A stretch of 64,000 nucleotides of DNA from the NCBI GenBank assembly GCA_033558025.1, contig JAUCEF010000007.1, positions 9,362,001-9,426,000 of the forward strand, read 5' to 3'. The notes beneath the pieces were generated by a model. The model saw only the letters and a program-made list of their open reading frames with translations. It was not told the DNA's origin and did no database searches. Both the position numbers and the translations under genes were made by a program. Source of the stretch: Phytophthora sp. 'mugwort' (Eukaryota > Oomycota > Peronosporomycetes > Peronosporales > Peronosporaceae). Within the stretch, counting starts at the first letter, position 1. Every line of letters starts with the position of its first letter. This document shows, one piece after another, positions 38,645-52,881 of the stretch.

Positions 38645-39864
38645 GTACCTTCACGAAACTTACAGCAACTTAACAAAGCAAGCAAACTAGAATACACAAA
38701 AACACCCAAACAACAACAATGCGCAGGCACCCTCACACACACGTACCGTACCAACGATCGAACGAACGCCTGCATGAACATCTACAAAACACCCCTTCTC
38801 CCTCGGGAGCTCCATCTCAACGTTTGTCATGCACCACAAAACCACGCCACGCATCGCCACCGGTACGACGCCATCTTAGACGCCACCACACGACCCCTCG
38901 CAACCCCCATGTCGAGATTATGATTGCAACGCGACGTGATCATACCAACATATATTATGGTTATCCCTGTAACGCCACCACCGAGCCTCTCGCACCTAGC
39001 TCAGTAAGCTTGCAGTGGACTGCCAGGACAACATCTCGTTCTTGTGCAAGGCGGTTGTCTGTGCCAAGCCGGCTCTCGTGTCAAACGGCTGAAGCATAGA
39101 GAACTGATCCGGGTCGAGTGCACACTTGAACATTCGTTTGACACGTAGCGCAGTAACGATATGTTTGCAGTACTGCGTCGTTCTCGTCTGTGCGAAAGCG
39201 ACACATTCTGTTGGAAAGCAAGTACCAGTACAAGAAATCCTGAAACCATACCCGCAGGCACAAACATGGCAAGTCGAGCCGGAGCGTAGCGGTGAAAAGT
39301 GCGCGGCTTCTGCTAGATGTTGATGGCCCATCCTGCTGCTCTTGCCACGCAAACCAGCTAGCCATCGGGTCAAATCTATTCTGTGGGATGCACATCGTCT
39401 TGTATATCATGAGACTGCTCACTACAAAAGGTTTCTGTGAGTATCGTGTCAGTCGAATACAAGTTAAGATATGTGCGGTAGAATTTACAATCTAGTCCGC
39501 GTGCTACTTCTAAAGTCCCACCGAGCCAGTCGCGACTGATCTATGTTGCAGATGATCTATCTGTCCGCTCAGTCGGCGTAATTCAGCGCCAATACGCTCT
39601 AGTCGTCGCACAGCTCGCGATCAAAAACGTGTGTACATAGCTTGCAAGCAATTGGACCAGCGTCAATGAAGCTTGGATGCAAGTGCTATGGTCTCAATCA
39701 CGACGGACAAGAGAAGTCTAGCGCAAAAAGGCGGAGAATAAGCGCTGCTTGCGAGTACTGCCCCGTTACCCCGATGATCGCGGCACAAACGCAACAGCGG
39801 GCGAGCTGCGCACCATACGCACGCTCAAGTCCTTTGCGCCAACGCACGGTCGCAAAGAAGCAAG

Positions 39865-39937
39865 CACCCCCCGTGGGGCTCGAACCCACGACCACTGGCT
39901 TAAAAGGCCAGCGCTCTACCAACTGAGCTAGACGGGT
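39865..39937 (-). tRNA. tRNA-Lys(UUU), copy 31
   Basis: Identical tRNA, in higher-order copy B, partner of copy 25. Confidence 0.95.
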
Positions 39938-41159
39938 GTACCTTCACGAAACTTACAGCAACTTAACACAAGCAACGCAAACTAGAATACACAAAAACAC
40001 CCAAACAACAACAATGCGCAGGCACCCTCACACACACGTACCGTACCAACGATCGAACGAACGCCTGCATGAACATCTACAAAACACCCCTTCTCCCTCG
40101 GGAGCTCCATCTCAACGTTTGTCATGCACCACAAAACCACGCCACGCATCGCCACCGGTACGACGCCATCTTAGACGCCACCACACGACCCCTCGCAACC
40201 CCCATGTCGAGATTATGATTGCAACGCGACGTGATCATACCAACATATATTATGGTTATCCCTGTAACGCCACCACCGAGCCTCTCGCACCTAGCTCAGT
40301 AAGCTTGCAGTGGACTGCCAGGACAACATCTCGTTCTTGTGCAAGGCGGTTGTCTGTGCCAAGCCGGCTCTCGTGTCAAACGGCTGAAGCATAGAGAACT
40401 GATCCGGGTCGAGTGCACACTTGAACATTCGTTTGACACGTAGCGCAGTAACGATATGTTTGCAGTACTGCGTCGTTCTCGTCTGTGCGAAAGCGACACA
40501 TTCTGTTGGAAAGCAAGTACCAGTACAAGAAATCCTGAAACCATACCCGCAGGCACAAACATGGCAAGTCGAGCCGGAGCGTAGCGGTGAAAAGTGCGCG
40601 GCTTCTGCTAGATGTTGATGGCCCATCCTGCTGCTCTTGCCACGCAAACCAGCTAGCCATCGGGTCAAATCTATTCTGTGGGATGCACATCGTCTTGTAT
40701 ATCATGAGACTGCTCACTACAAAAGGTTTCTGTGAGTATCGTGTCAGTCGAATACAAGTTAAGATATGTGCGGTAGAATTCACAATCTAGTCCGCGTGCT
40801 ACTTCTAAAGTCCCACCGAGCCAGTCGCGACTGATCTATGTTGCAGATGATCTATCTGTCCGCTCAGTCGGCGTAATTCAGCGCCAATACGCTCTAGTCG
40901 TCGCACAGCTCGCGATCAAAAACGTGTGTACATAGCTTGCAAGCAATTGGACCAGCGTCAATGAAGCTTGGATGCAAGTGCTATGGTCTCAATCACGACG
41001 GACAAGAGAAGTCTAGCGCAAAAAGGCGGAGAATAAGCGCTGCTTGCGAGTACTGCCCCGTTACCCCGATGATCGCGGCACAAACGCAACAGCGGGCGAG
41101 CTGCGCACCATACGCACGCTCAAGTCCTTTGCGCCAACGCACGGTCGCAAAGAAGCAAG

Positions 41160-41232
41160 CACCCCCCGTGGGGCTCGAACCCACGACCACTGGCTTAAAA
41201 GGCCAGCGCTCTACCAACTGAGCTAGACGGGT
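41160..41232 (-). tRNA. tRNA-Lys(UUU), copy 32
   Basis: Identical tRNA, partner of copy 26. GAATTT at 42076 to its right. Confidence 0.95.
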
Positions 41233-42454
41233 GTACCTTCACGAAACTTACAGCAACTTAACACAAGCAACGCAAACTAGAATACACAAAAACACCCAAA
41301 CAACAACAATGCGCAGGCACCCTCACACACACGTACCGTACCAACGATCGAACGAACGCCTGCATGAACATCTACAAAACACCCCTTCTCCCTCGGGAGC
41401 TCCATCTCAACGTTTGTCATGCACCACAAAACCACGCCACGCATCGCCACCGGTACGACGCCATCTTAGACGCCACCACACGACCCCTCGCAACCCCCAT
41501 GTCGAGATTATGATTGCAACGCGACGTGATCATACCAACATATATTATGGTTATCCCTGTAACGCCACCACCGAGCCTCTCGCACCTAGCTCAGTAAGCT
41601 TGCAGTGGACTGCCAGGACAACATCTCGTTCTTGTGCAAGGCGGTTGTCTGTGCCAAGCCGGCTCTCGTGTCAAACGGCTGAAGCATAGAGAACTGATCC
41701 GGGTCGAGTGCACACTTGAACATTCGTTTGACACGTAGCGCAGTAACGATATGTTTGCAGTACTGCGTCGTTCTCGTCTGTGCGAAAGCGACACATTCTG
41801 TTGGAAAGCAAGTACCAGTACAAGAAATCCTGAAACCATACCCGCAGGCACAAACATGGCAAGTCGAGCCGGAGCGTAGCGGTGAAAAGTGCGCGGCTTC
41901 TGCTAGATGTTGATGGCCCATCCTGCTGCTCTTGCCACGCAAACCAGCTAGCCATCGGGTCAAATCTATTCTGTGGGATGCACATCGTCTTGTATATCAT
42001 GAGACTGCTCACTACAAAAGGTTTCTGTGAGTATCGTGTCAGTCGAATACAAGTTAAGATATGTGCGGTAGAATTTACAATCTAGTCCGCGTGCTACTTC
42101 TAAAGTCCCACCGAGCCAGTCGCGACTGATCTATGTTGCAGATGATCTATCTGTCCGCTCAGTCGGCGTAATTCAGCGCCAATACGCTCTAGTCGTCGCA
42201 CAGCTCGCGATCAAAAACGTGTGTACATAGCTTGCAAGCAATTGGACCAGCGTCAATGAAGCTTGGATGCAAGTGCTATGGTCTCAATCACGACGGACAA
42301 GAGAAGTCTAGCGCAAAAAAGCGGAGAATAAGCGCTGCTTGCGAGTACTGCCCCGTTACCCCGATGATCGCGGCACAAACGCAACAGCGGGCGAGCTGCG
42401 CACCATACGCACGCTCAAGTCCTTTGCGCCAACGCACGGTCGCAAAGAAGCAAG

Positions 42455-42527
42455 CACCCCCCGTGGGGCTCGAACCCACGACCACTGGCTTAAAAGGCCA
42501 GCGCTCTACCAACTGAGCTAGACGGGT
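42455..42527 (-). tRNA. tRNA-Lys(UUU), copy 33
   Basis: Identical tRNA. Its downstream oligo-T run is T6 (42315-42320) instead of T5. Upstream it has the G marker at 42604 and CAAACG at 42774. Confidence 0.95.
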
Positions 42528-43749
42528 GTACCTTCACGAAACTTACAGCAACTTAACACAAGCAACGCAAACTAGAATACACAAAAACACCCAAACAACA
42601 ACAGTGCGCAGGCACCCTCACACACACGTACCGTACCAACGATCGAACGAACGCCTGCATGAACATCTACAAAACACCCCTTCTCCCTCGGGAGCTCCAT
42701 CTCAACGTTTGTCATGCACCACAAAACCACGCCACGCATCGCCACCGGTACGACGCCATCTTAGACGCCACCAAACGACCCCTCGCAACCCCCATGTCGA
42801 GATTATGATTGCAACGCGACGTGATCATACCAACATATATTATGGTTATCCCTGTAACGCCACCACCGAGCCTCTCGCACCTAGCTCAGTAAGCTTGCAG
42901 TGGACTGCCAGGACAACATCTCGTTCTTGTGCAAGGCGGTTGTCTGTGCCAAGCCGGCTCTCGTGTCAAACGGCTGAAGCATAGAGAACTGATCCGGGTC
43001 GAGTGCACACTTGAACATTCGTTTGACACGTAGCGCAGTAACGATATGTTTGCAGTACTGCGTCGTTCTCGTCTGTGCGAAAGCGACACATTCTGTTGGA
43101 AAGCAAGTACCAGTACAAGAAATCCTGAAACCATACCCGCAGGCACAAACATGGCAAGTCGAGCCGGAGCGTAGCGGTGAAAAGTGCGCGGCTTCTGCTA
43201 GATGTTGATGGCCCATCCTGCTGCTCTTGCCACGCAAACCAGCTAGCCATCGGGTCAAATCTATTCTGTGGGATGCACATCGTCTTGTATATCATGAGAC
43301 TGCTCACTACAAAAGGTTTCTGTGAGTATCGTGTCAGTCGAATACAAGTTAAGATATGTGCGGTAGAATTCACAATCTAGTCCGCGTGCTACTTCTACAG
43401 TCCCACCGAGCCAGTCGCGACTGATCTATGTTGCAGATGATCTATCTGTCCGCTCAGCCGGCGTAATTCAGCGCCAATACGCTCTAGTCGTCGCACAGCT
43501 CGCGATCAAAAACGTGTGTATATAGCTTGCAAGCAATTGGACCAGCGTCAATGAAGCTTGGATGCAAGTGCTATGGTCTCAATCACGACGGACAAGAGAA
43601 GTCTAGCGCAAAAAGGCGGAGAATAAGCGCTGCTTGCGAGTACTGCCCCGTTACCCCGATGATCGCGGCACAAACGCAACAGCGGGCGAGCTGCGCACCA
43701 TACGCACGCTCAAGTCCTTTGCGCCAACGCACGGTCGCAAAGAAGCAAG

Positions 43750-43822
43750 CACCCCCCGTGGGGCTCGAACCCACGACCACTGGCTTAAAAGGCCAGCGCT
43801 CTACCAACTGAGCTAGACGGGT
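43750..43822 (-). tRNA. tRNA-Lys(UUU), copy 34
   Basis: Identical tRNA. The spacer on its left has T at 43521, shared only with the unit at 7270. Confidence 0.95.
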
Positions 43823-45044
43823 GTACCTTCACGAAACTTACAGCAACTTAACACAAGCAACGCAAACTAGAATACACAAAAACACCCAAACAACAACAAT
43901 GCGCAGGCACCCTCACACACACGTACCGTACCAACGATCGAACGAACGCCTGCATGAACATCTACAAAACACCCCTTCTCCCTCGGGAGCTCCATCTCAA
44001 CGTTTGTCATGCACCACAAAACCACGCCACGCATCGCCACCGGTACGACGCCATCTTAGACGCCACCACACGACCCCTCGCAACCCCCATGTCGAGATTA
44101 TGATTGCAACGCGACGTGATCATACCAACATATATTATGGTTATCCCTGTAACGCCACCACCGAGCCTCTCGCACCTAGCTCAGTAAGCTTGCAGTGGAC
44201 TGCCAGGACAACATCTCGTTCTTGTGCAAGGCGGTTGTCTGTGCCAAGCCGGCTCTCGTGTCAAACGGCTGAAGCATAGAGAACTGATCCGGGTCGAGTG
44301 CACACTTGAACATTCGTTTGACACGTAGCGCAGTAACGATATGTTTGCAGTACTGCGTCGTTCTCGTCTGTGCGAAAGCGACACATTCTGTTGGAAAGCA
44401 AGTACCAGTACAAGAAATCCTGAAACCATACCCGCAGGCACAAACATGGCAAGTCGAGCCGGAGCGTAGCGGTGAAAAGTGCGCGGCTTCTGCTAGATGT
44501 TGATGGCCCATCCTGCTGCTCTTGCCACGCAAACCAGCTAGCCATCGGGTCAAATCTATTCTGTGGGATGCACATCGTCTTGTATATCATGAGACTGCTC
44601 ACTACAAAAGGTTTCTGTGAGTATCGTGTCAGTCGAATACAAGTTAAGATATGTGCGGTAGAATTCACAATCTAGTCCGCGTGCTACTTCTACAGTCCCA
44701 CCGAGCCAGTCGCGACTGATCTATGTTGCAGATGATCTATCTGTCCGCTCAGTCGGCGTAATTCAGCGCCAATACGCTCTAGTCGTCGCACAGCTCGCGA
44801 TCAAAAACGTGTGTACATAGCTTGCAAGCAATTGGACCAGCGTCAATGAAGCTTGGATGCAAGTGCTATGGTCTCAATCACGACGGACAAGAGAAGTCTA
44901 GCGCAAAAAGGCGGAGAATAAGCGCTGCTTGCGAGTACTGCCCCGTTACCCCGATGATCGCGGCACAAACGCAACAGCGGGCGAGCTGCGCACCATACGC
45001 ACGCTCAAGTCCTTTGCGCCAACGCACGGTCGCAAAGAAGCAAG

Positions 45045-45117
45045 CACCCCCCGTGGGGCTCGAACCCACGACCACTGGCTTAAAAGGCCAGCGCTCTACC
45101 AACTGAGCTAGACGGGT
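45045..45117 (-). tRNA. tRNA-Lys(UUU), copy 35
   Basis: Identical tRNA. Two upstream one-base deletions (near 45152 and 45229) give a 1,293-bp unit by a different route from copies 24 and 30. Confidence 0.95.
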
Positions 45118-46337
45118 GTACCTTCACGAAACTTACAGCAACTTAACACAAGAACGCAAACTAGAATACACAAAAACACCCAAACAACAACAATGCGCAG
45201 GCACCCTCACACACACGTACCGTACCAACATCGAACGAACGCCTGCATGAACATCTACAAAACACCCCTTCTCCCTCGGGAGCTCCATCTCAACGTTTGT
45301 CATGCACCACAAAACCACGCCACGCATCGCCACCGGTACGACGCCATCTTAGACGCCACCACACGACCCCTCGCAACCCCCATGTCGAGATTATGATTGC
45401 AACGCGACGTGATCATACCAACATATATTATGGTTATCCCTGTAACGCCACCACCGAGCCTCTCGCACCTAGCTCAGTAAGCTTGCAGTGGACTGCCAGG
45501 ACAACATCTCGTTCTTGTGCAAGGCGGTTGTCTGTGCCAAGCCGGCTCTCGTGTCAAACGGCTGAAGCATAGAGAACTGATCCGGGTCGAGTGCACACTT
45601 GAACATTCGTTTGACACGTAGCGCAGTAACGATATGTTTGCAGTACTGCGTCGTTCTCGTCTGTGCGAAAGCGACACATTCTGTTGGAAAGCAAGTACCA
45701 GTACAAGAAATCCTGAAACCATACCCGCAGGCACAAACATGGCAAGTCGAGCCGGAGCGTAGCGGTGAAAAGTGCGCGGCTTCTGCTAGATGTTGATGGC
45801 CCATCCTGCTGCTCTTGCCACGCAAACCAGCTAGCCATCGGGTCAAATCTATTCTTTGGGATGCACATCGTCTTGTATATCATGAGACTGCTCACTACAA
45901 AAGGTTTCTGTGAGTATCGTGTCAGTCGAATACAAGTTAAGATATGTGCGGTAGAATTCACAATCTAGTCCGCGTGCTACTTCTACAGTCCCACCGAGCC
46001 AGTCGCGACTGATCTATGTTGCAGATGATCTATCTGTCCGCTCAGTCGGCGTAATTCAGCGCCAATACGCTCTAGTCGTCGCACAGCTCGCGATCAAAAA
46101 CGTGTGTACATAGCTTGCAAGCAATTGGACCAGCGTCAATGAAGCTTGGATGCAAGTGCTATGGTCTCAATCACGACGGACAAGAGAAGTCTAGCGCAAA
46201 AAGGCGGAGAATAAGCGCTGCTTGCGAGTACTGCCCCGTTACCCCGATGATCGCGGCACAAACGCAACAGCGGGCGAGCTGCGCACCATACGCACGCTCA
46301 AGTCCTTTGCGCCAACGCACGGTCGCAAAGAAGCAAG

Positions 46338-46410
46338 CACCCCCCGTGGGGCTCGAACCCACGACCACTGGCTTAAAAGGCCAGCGCTCTACCAACTGAG
46401 CTAGACGGGT
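46338..46410 (-). tRNA. tRNA-Lys(UUU), copy 36
   Basis: Identical tRNA with the TTATAA upstream allele at 46455-46460, but otherwise common alleles. Confidence 0.95.
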
Positions 46411-47632
46411 GTACCTTCACGAAACTTACAGCAACTTAACACAAGCAACGCAAATTATAATACACAAAAACACCCAAACAACAACAATGCGCAGGCACCC
46501 TCACACACACGTACCGTACCAACGATCGAACGAACGCCTGCATGAACATCTACAAAACACCCCTTCTCCCTCGGGAGCTCCATCTCAACGTTTGTCATGC
46601 ACCACAAAACCACGCCACGCATCGCCACCGGTACGACGCCATCTTAGACGCCACCACACGACCCCTCGCAACCCCCATGTCGAGATTATGATTGCAACGC
46701 GACGTGATCATACCAACATATATTATGGTTATCCCTGTAACGCCACCACCGAGCCTCTCGCACCTAGCTCAGTAAGCTTGCAGTGGACTGCCAGGACAAC
46801 ATCTCGTTCTTGTGCAAGGCGGTTGTCTGTGCCAAGCCGGCTCTCGTGTCAAACGGCTGAAGCATAGAGAACTGATCCGGGTCGAGTGCACACTTGAACA
46901 TTCGTTTGACACGTAGCGCAGTAACGATATGTTTGCAGTACTGCGTCGTTCTCGTCTGTGCGAAAGCGACACATTCTGTTGGAAAGCAAGTACCAGTACA
47001 AGAAATCCTGAAACCATACCCGCAGGCACAAACATGGCAAGTCGAGCCGGAGCGTAGCGGTGAAAAGTGCGCGGCTTCTGCTAGATGTTGATGGCCCATC
47101 CTGCTGCTCTTGCCACGCAAACCAGCTAGCCATCGGGTCAAATCTATTCTTTGGGATGCACATCGTCTTGTATATCATGAGACTGCTCACTACAAAAGGT
47201 TTCTGTGAGTATCGTGTCAGTCGAATACAAGTTAAGATATGTGCGGTAGAATTCACAATCTAGTCCGCGTGCTACTTCTACAGTCCCACCGAGCCAGTCG
47301 CGACTGATCTATGTTGCAGATGATCTATCTGTCCGCTCAGTCGGCGTAATTCAGCGCCAATACGCTCTAGTCGTCGCACAGCTCGCGATCAAAAACGTGT
47401 GTACATAGCTTGCAAGCAATTGGACCAGCGTCAATGAAGCTTGGATGCAAGTGCTATGGTCTCAATCACGACGGACAAGAGAAGTCTAGCGCAAAAAGGC
47501 GGAGAATAAGCGCTGCTTGCGAGTACTGCCCCGTTACCCCGATGATCGCGGCACAAACGCAACAGCGGGCGAGCTGCGCACCATACGCACGCTCAAGTCC
47601 TTTGCGCCAACGCACGGTCGCAAAGAAGCAAG

Positions 47633-47705
47633 CACCCCCCGTGGGGCTCGAACCCACGACCACTGGCTTAAAAGGCCAGCGCTCTACCAACTGAGCTAGA
47701 CGGGT
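47633..47705 (-). tRNA. tRNA-Lys(UUU), copy 37
   Basis: Identical tRNA. Upstream CTAGAA allele with a private GTACTGTACGAAC sequence near 47815. Confidence 0.95.
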
Positions 47706-48926
47706 GTACCTTCACGAAACTTACAGCAACTTAACACAAGCAACGCAAACTAGAATACACAAAAACACCCAAACAACAACAATGCGCAGGCACCCTCACA
47801 CACACGTACTGTACGAACGATCGAACGAACGCCTGCATGAACATCTACAAACACCCCTTCTCCCTCGGGAGCTCCATCTCAACGTTTGTCATGCACCACA
47901 AAACCACGCCACGCATCGCCACCGGTACGACGCCATCTTAGACGCCACCACACGACCCCTCGCAACCCCCATGTCGAGATTATGATTGCAACGCGACGTG
48001 ATCATACCAACATATATTATGGTTATCCCTGTAACGCCACCACCGAGCCTCTCGCACCTAGCTCAGTAAGCTTGCAGTGGACTGCCAGGACAACATCTCG
48101 TTCTTGTGCAAGGCGGTTGTCTGTGCCAAGCCGGCTCTCGTGTCAAACGGCTGAAGCATAGAGAACTGATCCGGGTCGAGTGCACACTTGAACATTCGTT
48201 TGACACGTAGCGCAGTAACGATATGTTTGCAGTACTGCGTCGTTCTCGTCTGTGCGAAAGCGACACATTCTGTTGGAAAGCAAGTACCAGTACAAGAAAT
48301 CCTGAAACCATACCCGCAGGCACAAACATGGCAAGTCGAGCCGGAGCGTAGCGGTGAAAAGTGCGCGGCTTCTGCTAGATGTTGATGGCCCATCCTGCTG
48401 CTCTTGCCACGCAAACCAGCTAGCCATCGGGTCAAATCTATTCTGTGGGATGCACATCGTCTTGTATATCATGAGACTGCTCACTACAAAAGGTTTCTGT
48501 GAGTATCGTGTCAGTCGAATACAAGTTAAGATATGTGCGGTAGAATTCACAATCTAGTCCGCGTGCTACTTCTAAAGTCCCACCGAGCCAGTCGCGACTG
48601 ATCTATGTTGCAGATGATCTATCTGTCCGCTCAGTCGGCGTAATTCAGCGCCAATACGCTCTAGTCGTCGCACAGCTCGCGATCAAAAACGTGTGTACAT
48701 AGCTTGCAAGCAATTGGACCAGCGTCAATGAAGCTTGGATGCAAGTGCTATGGTCTCAATCACGACGGACAAGAGAAGTCTAGCGCAAAAAGGCGGAGAA
48801 TAAGCGCTGCTTGCGAGTACTGCCCCGTTACCCCGATGATCGCGGCACAAACGCAACAGCGGGCGAGCTGCGCACCATACGCACGCTCAAGTCCTTTGCG
48901 CCAACGCACGGTCGCAAAGAAGCAAG

Positions 48927-48999
48927 CACCCCCCGTGGGGCTCGAACCCACGACCACTGGCTTAAAAGGCCAGCGCTCTACCAACTGAGCTAGACGGGT
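48927..48999 (-). tRNA. tRNA-Lys(UUU), copy 38
   Basis: Identical tRNA. TTATAA allele combined with the CAACATCGAAC deletion near 49112. Confidence 0.95.
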
Positions 49000-50220
49000 G
49001 TACCTTCACGAAACTTACAGCAACTTAACACAAGCAACGCAAATTATAATACACAAAAACACCCAAACAACAACAATGCGCAGGCACCCTCACACACACG
49101 TACCGTACCAACATCGAACGAACGCCTGCATGAACATCTACAAAACACCCCTTCTCCCTCGGGAGCTCCATCTCAACGTTTGTCATGCACCACAAAACCA
49201 CGCCACGCATCGCCACCGGTACGACGCCATCTTAGACGCCACCACACGACCCCTCGCAACCCCCATGTCGAGATTATGATTGCAACGCGACGTGATCATA
49301 CCAACATATATTATGGTTATCCCTGTAACGCCACCACCGAGCCTCTCGCACCTAGCTCAGTAAGCTTGCAGTGGACTGCCAGGACAACATCTCGTTCTTG
49401 TGCAAGGCGGTTGTCTGTGCCAAGCCGGCTCTCGTGTCAAACGGCTGAAGCATAGAGAACTGATCCGGGTCGAGTGCACACTTGAACATTCGTTTGACAC
49501 GTAGCGCAGTAACGATATGTTTGCAGTACTGCGTCGTTCTCGTCTGTGCGAAAGCGACACATTCTGTTGGAAAGCAAGTACCAGTACAAGAAATCCTGAA
49601 ACCATACCCGCAGGCACAAACATGGCAAGTCGAGCCGGAGCGTAGCGGTGAAAAGTGCGCGGCTTCTGCTAGATGTTGATGGCCCATCCTGCTGCTCTTG
49701 CCACGCAAACCAGCTAGCCATCGGGTCAAATCTATTCTGTGGGATGCACATCGTCTTGTATATCATGAGACTGCTCACTACAAAAGGTTTCTGTGAGTAT
49801 CGTGTCAGTCGAATACAAGTTAAGATATGTGCGGTAGAATTCACAATCTAGTCCGCGTGCTACTTCTAAAGTCCCACCGAGCCAGTCGCGACTGATCTAT
49901 GTTGCAGATGATCTATCTGTCCGCTCAGTCGGCGTAATTCAGCGCCAATACGCTCTAGTCGTCGCACAGCTCGCGATCAAAAACGTGTGTACATAGCTTG
50001 CAAGCAATTGGACCAGCGTCAATGAAGCTTGGATGCAAGTGCTATGGTCTCAATCACGACGGACAAGAGAAGTCTAGCGCAAAAAGGCGGAGAATAAGCG
50101 CTGCTTGCGAGTACTGCCCCGTTACCCCGATGATCGCGGCACAAACGCAACAGCGGGCGAGCTGCGCACCATACGCACGCTCAAGTCCTTTGCGCCAACG
50201 CACGGTCGCAAAGAAGCAAG

Positions 50221-50293
50221 CACCCCCCGTGGGGCTCGAACCCACGACCACTGGCTTAAAAGGCCAGCGCTCTACCAACTGAGCTAGACGGGT
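50221..50293 (-). tRNA. tRNA-Lys(UUU), copy 39
   Basis: Identical tRNA. TTATAA allele with GTACCGTACC and short CTACAAACACC. Confidence 0.95.
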
Positions 50294-51514
50294 GTACCTT
50301 CACGAAACTTACAGCAACTTAACACAAGCAACGCAAATTATAATACACAAAAACACCCAAACAACAACAATGCGCAGGCACCCTCACACACACGTACCGT
50401 ACCAACGATCGAACGAACGCCTGCATGAACATCTACAAACACCCCTTCTCCCTCGGGAGCTCCATCTCAACGTTTGTCATGCACCACAAAACCACGCCAC
50501 GCATCGCCACCGGTACGACGCCATCTTAGACGCCACCACACGACCCCTCGCAACCCCCATGTCGAGATTATGATTGCAACGCGACGTGATCATACCAACA
50601 TATATTATGGTTATCCCTGTAACGCCACCACCGAGCCTCTCGCACCTAGCTCAGTAAGCTTGCAGTGGACTGCCAGGACAACATCTCGTTCTTGTGCAAG
50701 GCGGTTGTCTGTGCCAAGCCGGCTCTCGTGTCAAACGGCTGAAGCATAGAGAACTGATCCGGGTCGAGTGCACACTTGAACATTCGTTTGACACGTAGCG
50801 CAGTAACGATATGTTTGCAGTACTGCGTCGTTCTCGTCTGTGCGAAAGCGACACATTCTGTTGGAAAGCAAGTACCAGTACAAGAAATCCTGAAACCATA
50901 CCCGCAGGCACAAACATGGCAAGTCGAGCCGGAGCGTAGCGGTGAAAAGTGCGCGGCTTCTGCTAGATGTTGATGGCCCATCCTGCTGCTCTTGCCACGC
51001 AAACCAGCTAGCCATCGGGTCAAATCTATTCTGTGGGATGCACATCGTCTTGTATATCATGAGACTGCTCACTACAAAAGGTTTCTGTGAGTATCGTGTC
51101 AGTCGAATACAAGTTAAGATATGTGCGGTAGAATTCACAATCTAGTCCGCGTGCTACTTCTAAAGTCCCACCGAGCCAGTCGCGACTGATCTATGTTGCA
51201 GATGATCTATCTGTCCGCTCAGTCGGCGTAATTCAGCGCCAATACGCTCTAGTCGTCGCACAGCTCGCGATCAAAAACGTGTGTACATAGCTTGCAAGCA
51301 ATTGGACCAGCGTCAATGAAGCTTGGATGCAAGTGCTATGGTCTCAATCACGACGGACAAGAGAAGTCTAGCGCAAAAAGGCGGAGAATAAGCGCTGCTT
51401 GCGAGTACTGCCCCGTTACCCCGATGATCGCGGCACAAACGCAACAGCGGGCGAGCTGCGCACCATACGCACGCTCAAGTCCTTTGCGCCAACGCACGGT
51501 CGCAAAGAAGCAAG

Positions 51515-51587
51515 CACCCCCCGTGGGGCTCGAACCCACGACCACTGGCTTAAAAGGCCAGCGCTCTACCAACTGAGCTAGACGGGT
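51515..51587 (-). tRNA. tRNA-Lys(UUU), copy 40
   Basis: Identical tRNA. TTATAA, GTACTGTACC and CTACAAACACC alleles upstream. Confidence 0.95.
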
Positions 51588-52808
51588 GTACCTTCACGAA
51601 ACTTACAGCAACTTAACACAAGCAACGCAAATTATAATACACAAAAACACCCAAACAACAACAATGCGCAGGCACCCTCACACACACGTACTGTACCAAC
51701 GATCGAACGAACGCCTGCATGAACATCTACAAACACCCCTTCTCCCTCGGGAGCTCCATCTCAACGTTTGTCATGCACCACAAAACCACGCCACGCATCG
51801 CCACCGGTACGACGCCATCTTAGACGCCACCACACGACCCCTCGCAACCCCCATGTCGAGATTATGATTGCAACGCGACGTGATCATACCAACATATATT
51901 ATGGTTATCCCTGTAACGCCACCACCGAGCCTCTCGCACCTAGCTCAGTAAGCTTGCAGTGGACTGCCAGGACAACATCTCGTTCTTGTGCAAGGCGGTT
52001 GTCTGTGCCAAGCCGGCTCTCGTGTCAAACGGCTGAAGCATAGAGAACTGATCCGGGTCGAGTGCACACTTGAACATTCGTTTGACACGTAGCGCAGTAA
52101 CGATATGTTTGCAGTACTGCGTCGTTCTCGTCTGTGCGAAAGCGACACATTCTGTTGGAAAGCAAGTACCAGTACAAGAAATCCTGAAACCATACCCGCA
52201 GGCACAAACATGGCAAGTCGAGCCGGAGCGTAGCGGTGAAAAGTGCGCGGCTTCTGCTAGATGTTGATGGCCCATCCTGCTGCTCTTGCCACGCAAACCA
52301 GCTAGCCATCGGGTCAAATCTATTCTGTGGGATGCACATCGTCTTGTATATCATGAGACTGCTCACTACAAAAGGTTTCTGTGAGTATCGTGTCAGTCGA
52401 ATACAAGTTAAGATATGTGCGGTAGAATTCACAATCTAGTCCGCGTGCTACTTCTAAAGTCCCACCGAGCCAGTCGCGACTGATCTATGTTGCAGATGAT
52501 CTATCTGTCCGCTCAGTCGGCGTAATTCAGCGCCAATACGCTCTAGTCGTCGCACAGCTCGCGATCAAAAACGTGTGTACATAGCTTGCAAGCAATTGGA
52601 CCAGCGTCAATGAAGCTTGGATGCAAGTGCTATGGTCTCAATCACGACGGACAAGAGAAGTCTAGCGCAAAAAGGCGGAGAATAAGCGCTGCTTGCGAGT
52701 ACTGCCCCGTTACCCCGATGATCGCGGCACAAACGCAACAGCGGGCGAGCTGCGCACCATACGCACGCTCAAGTCCTTTGCGCCAACGCACGGTCGCAAA
52801 GAAGCAAG

Positions 52809-52881
52809 CACCCCCCGTGGGGCTCGAACCCACGACCACTGGCTTAAAAGGCCAGCGCTCTACCAACTGAGCTAGACGGGT
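52809..52881 (-). tRNA. tRNA-Lys(UUU), copy 41
   Basis: Identical tRNA with the same upstream haplotype as copy 40. Rare G at 53478 in the spacer to its right. Confidence 0.95.

Larger units (their letters stand above)
34837..42604. repeat. Six-unit higher-order repeat, copy B (7,768 bp, approximate borders)
   Basis: This is the right-hand partner of the block at 27069-34836. It carries one private change near its end (an extra A at 42320 in the oligo-A run). Similarity in variant pattern stops between 42604 and about 43397, where other alleles appear. Confidence 0.75.
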
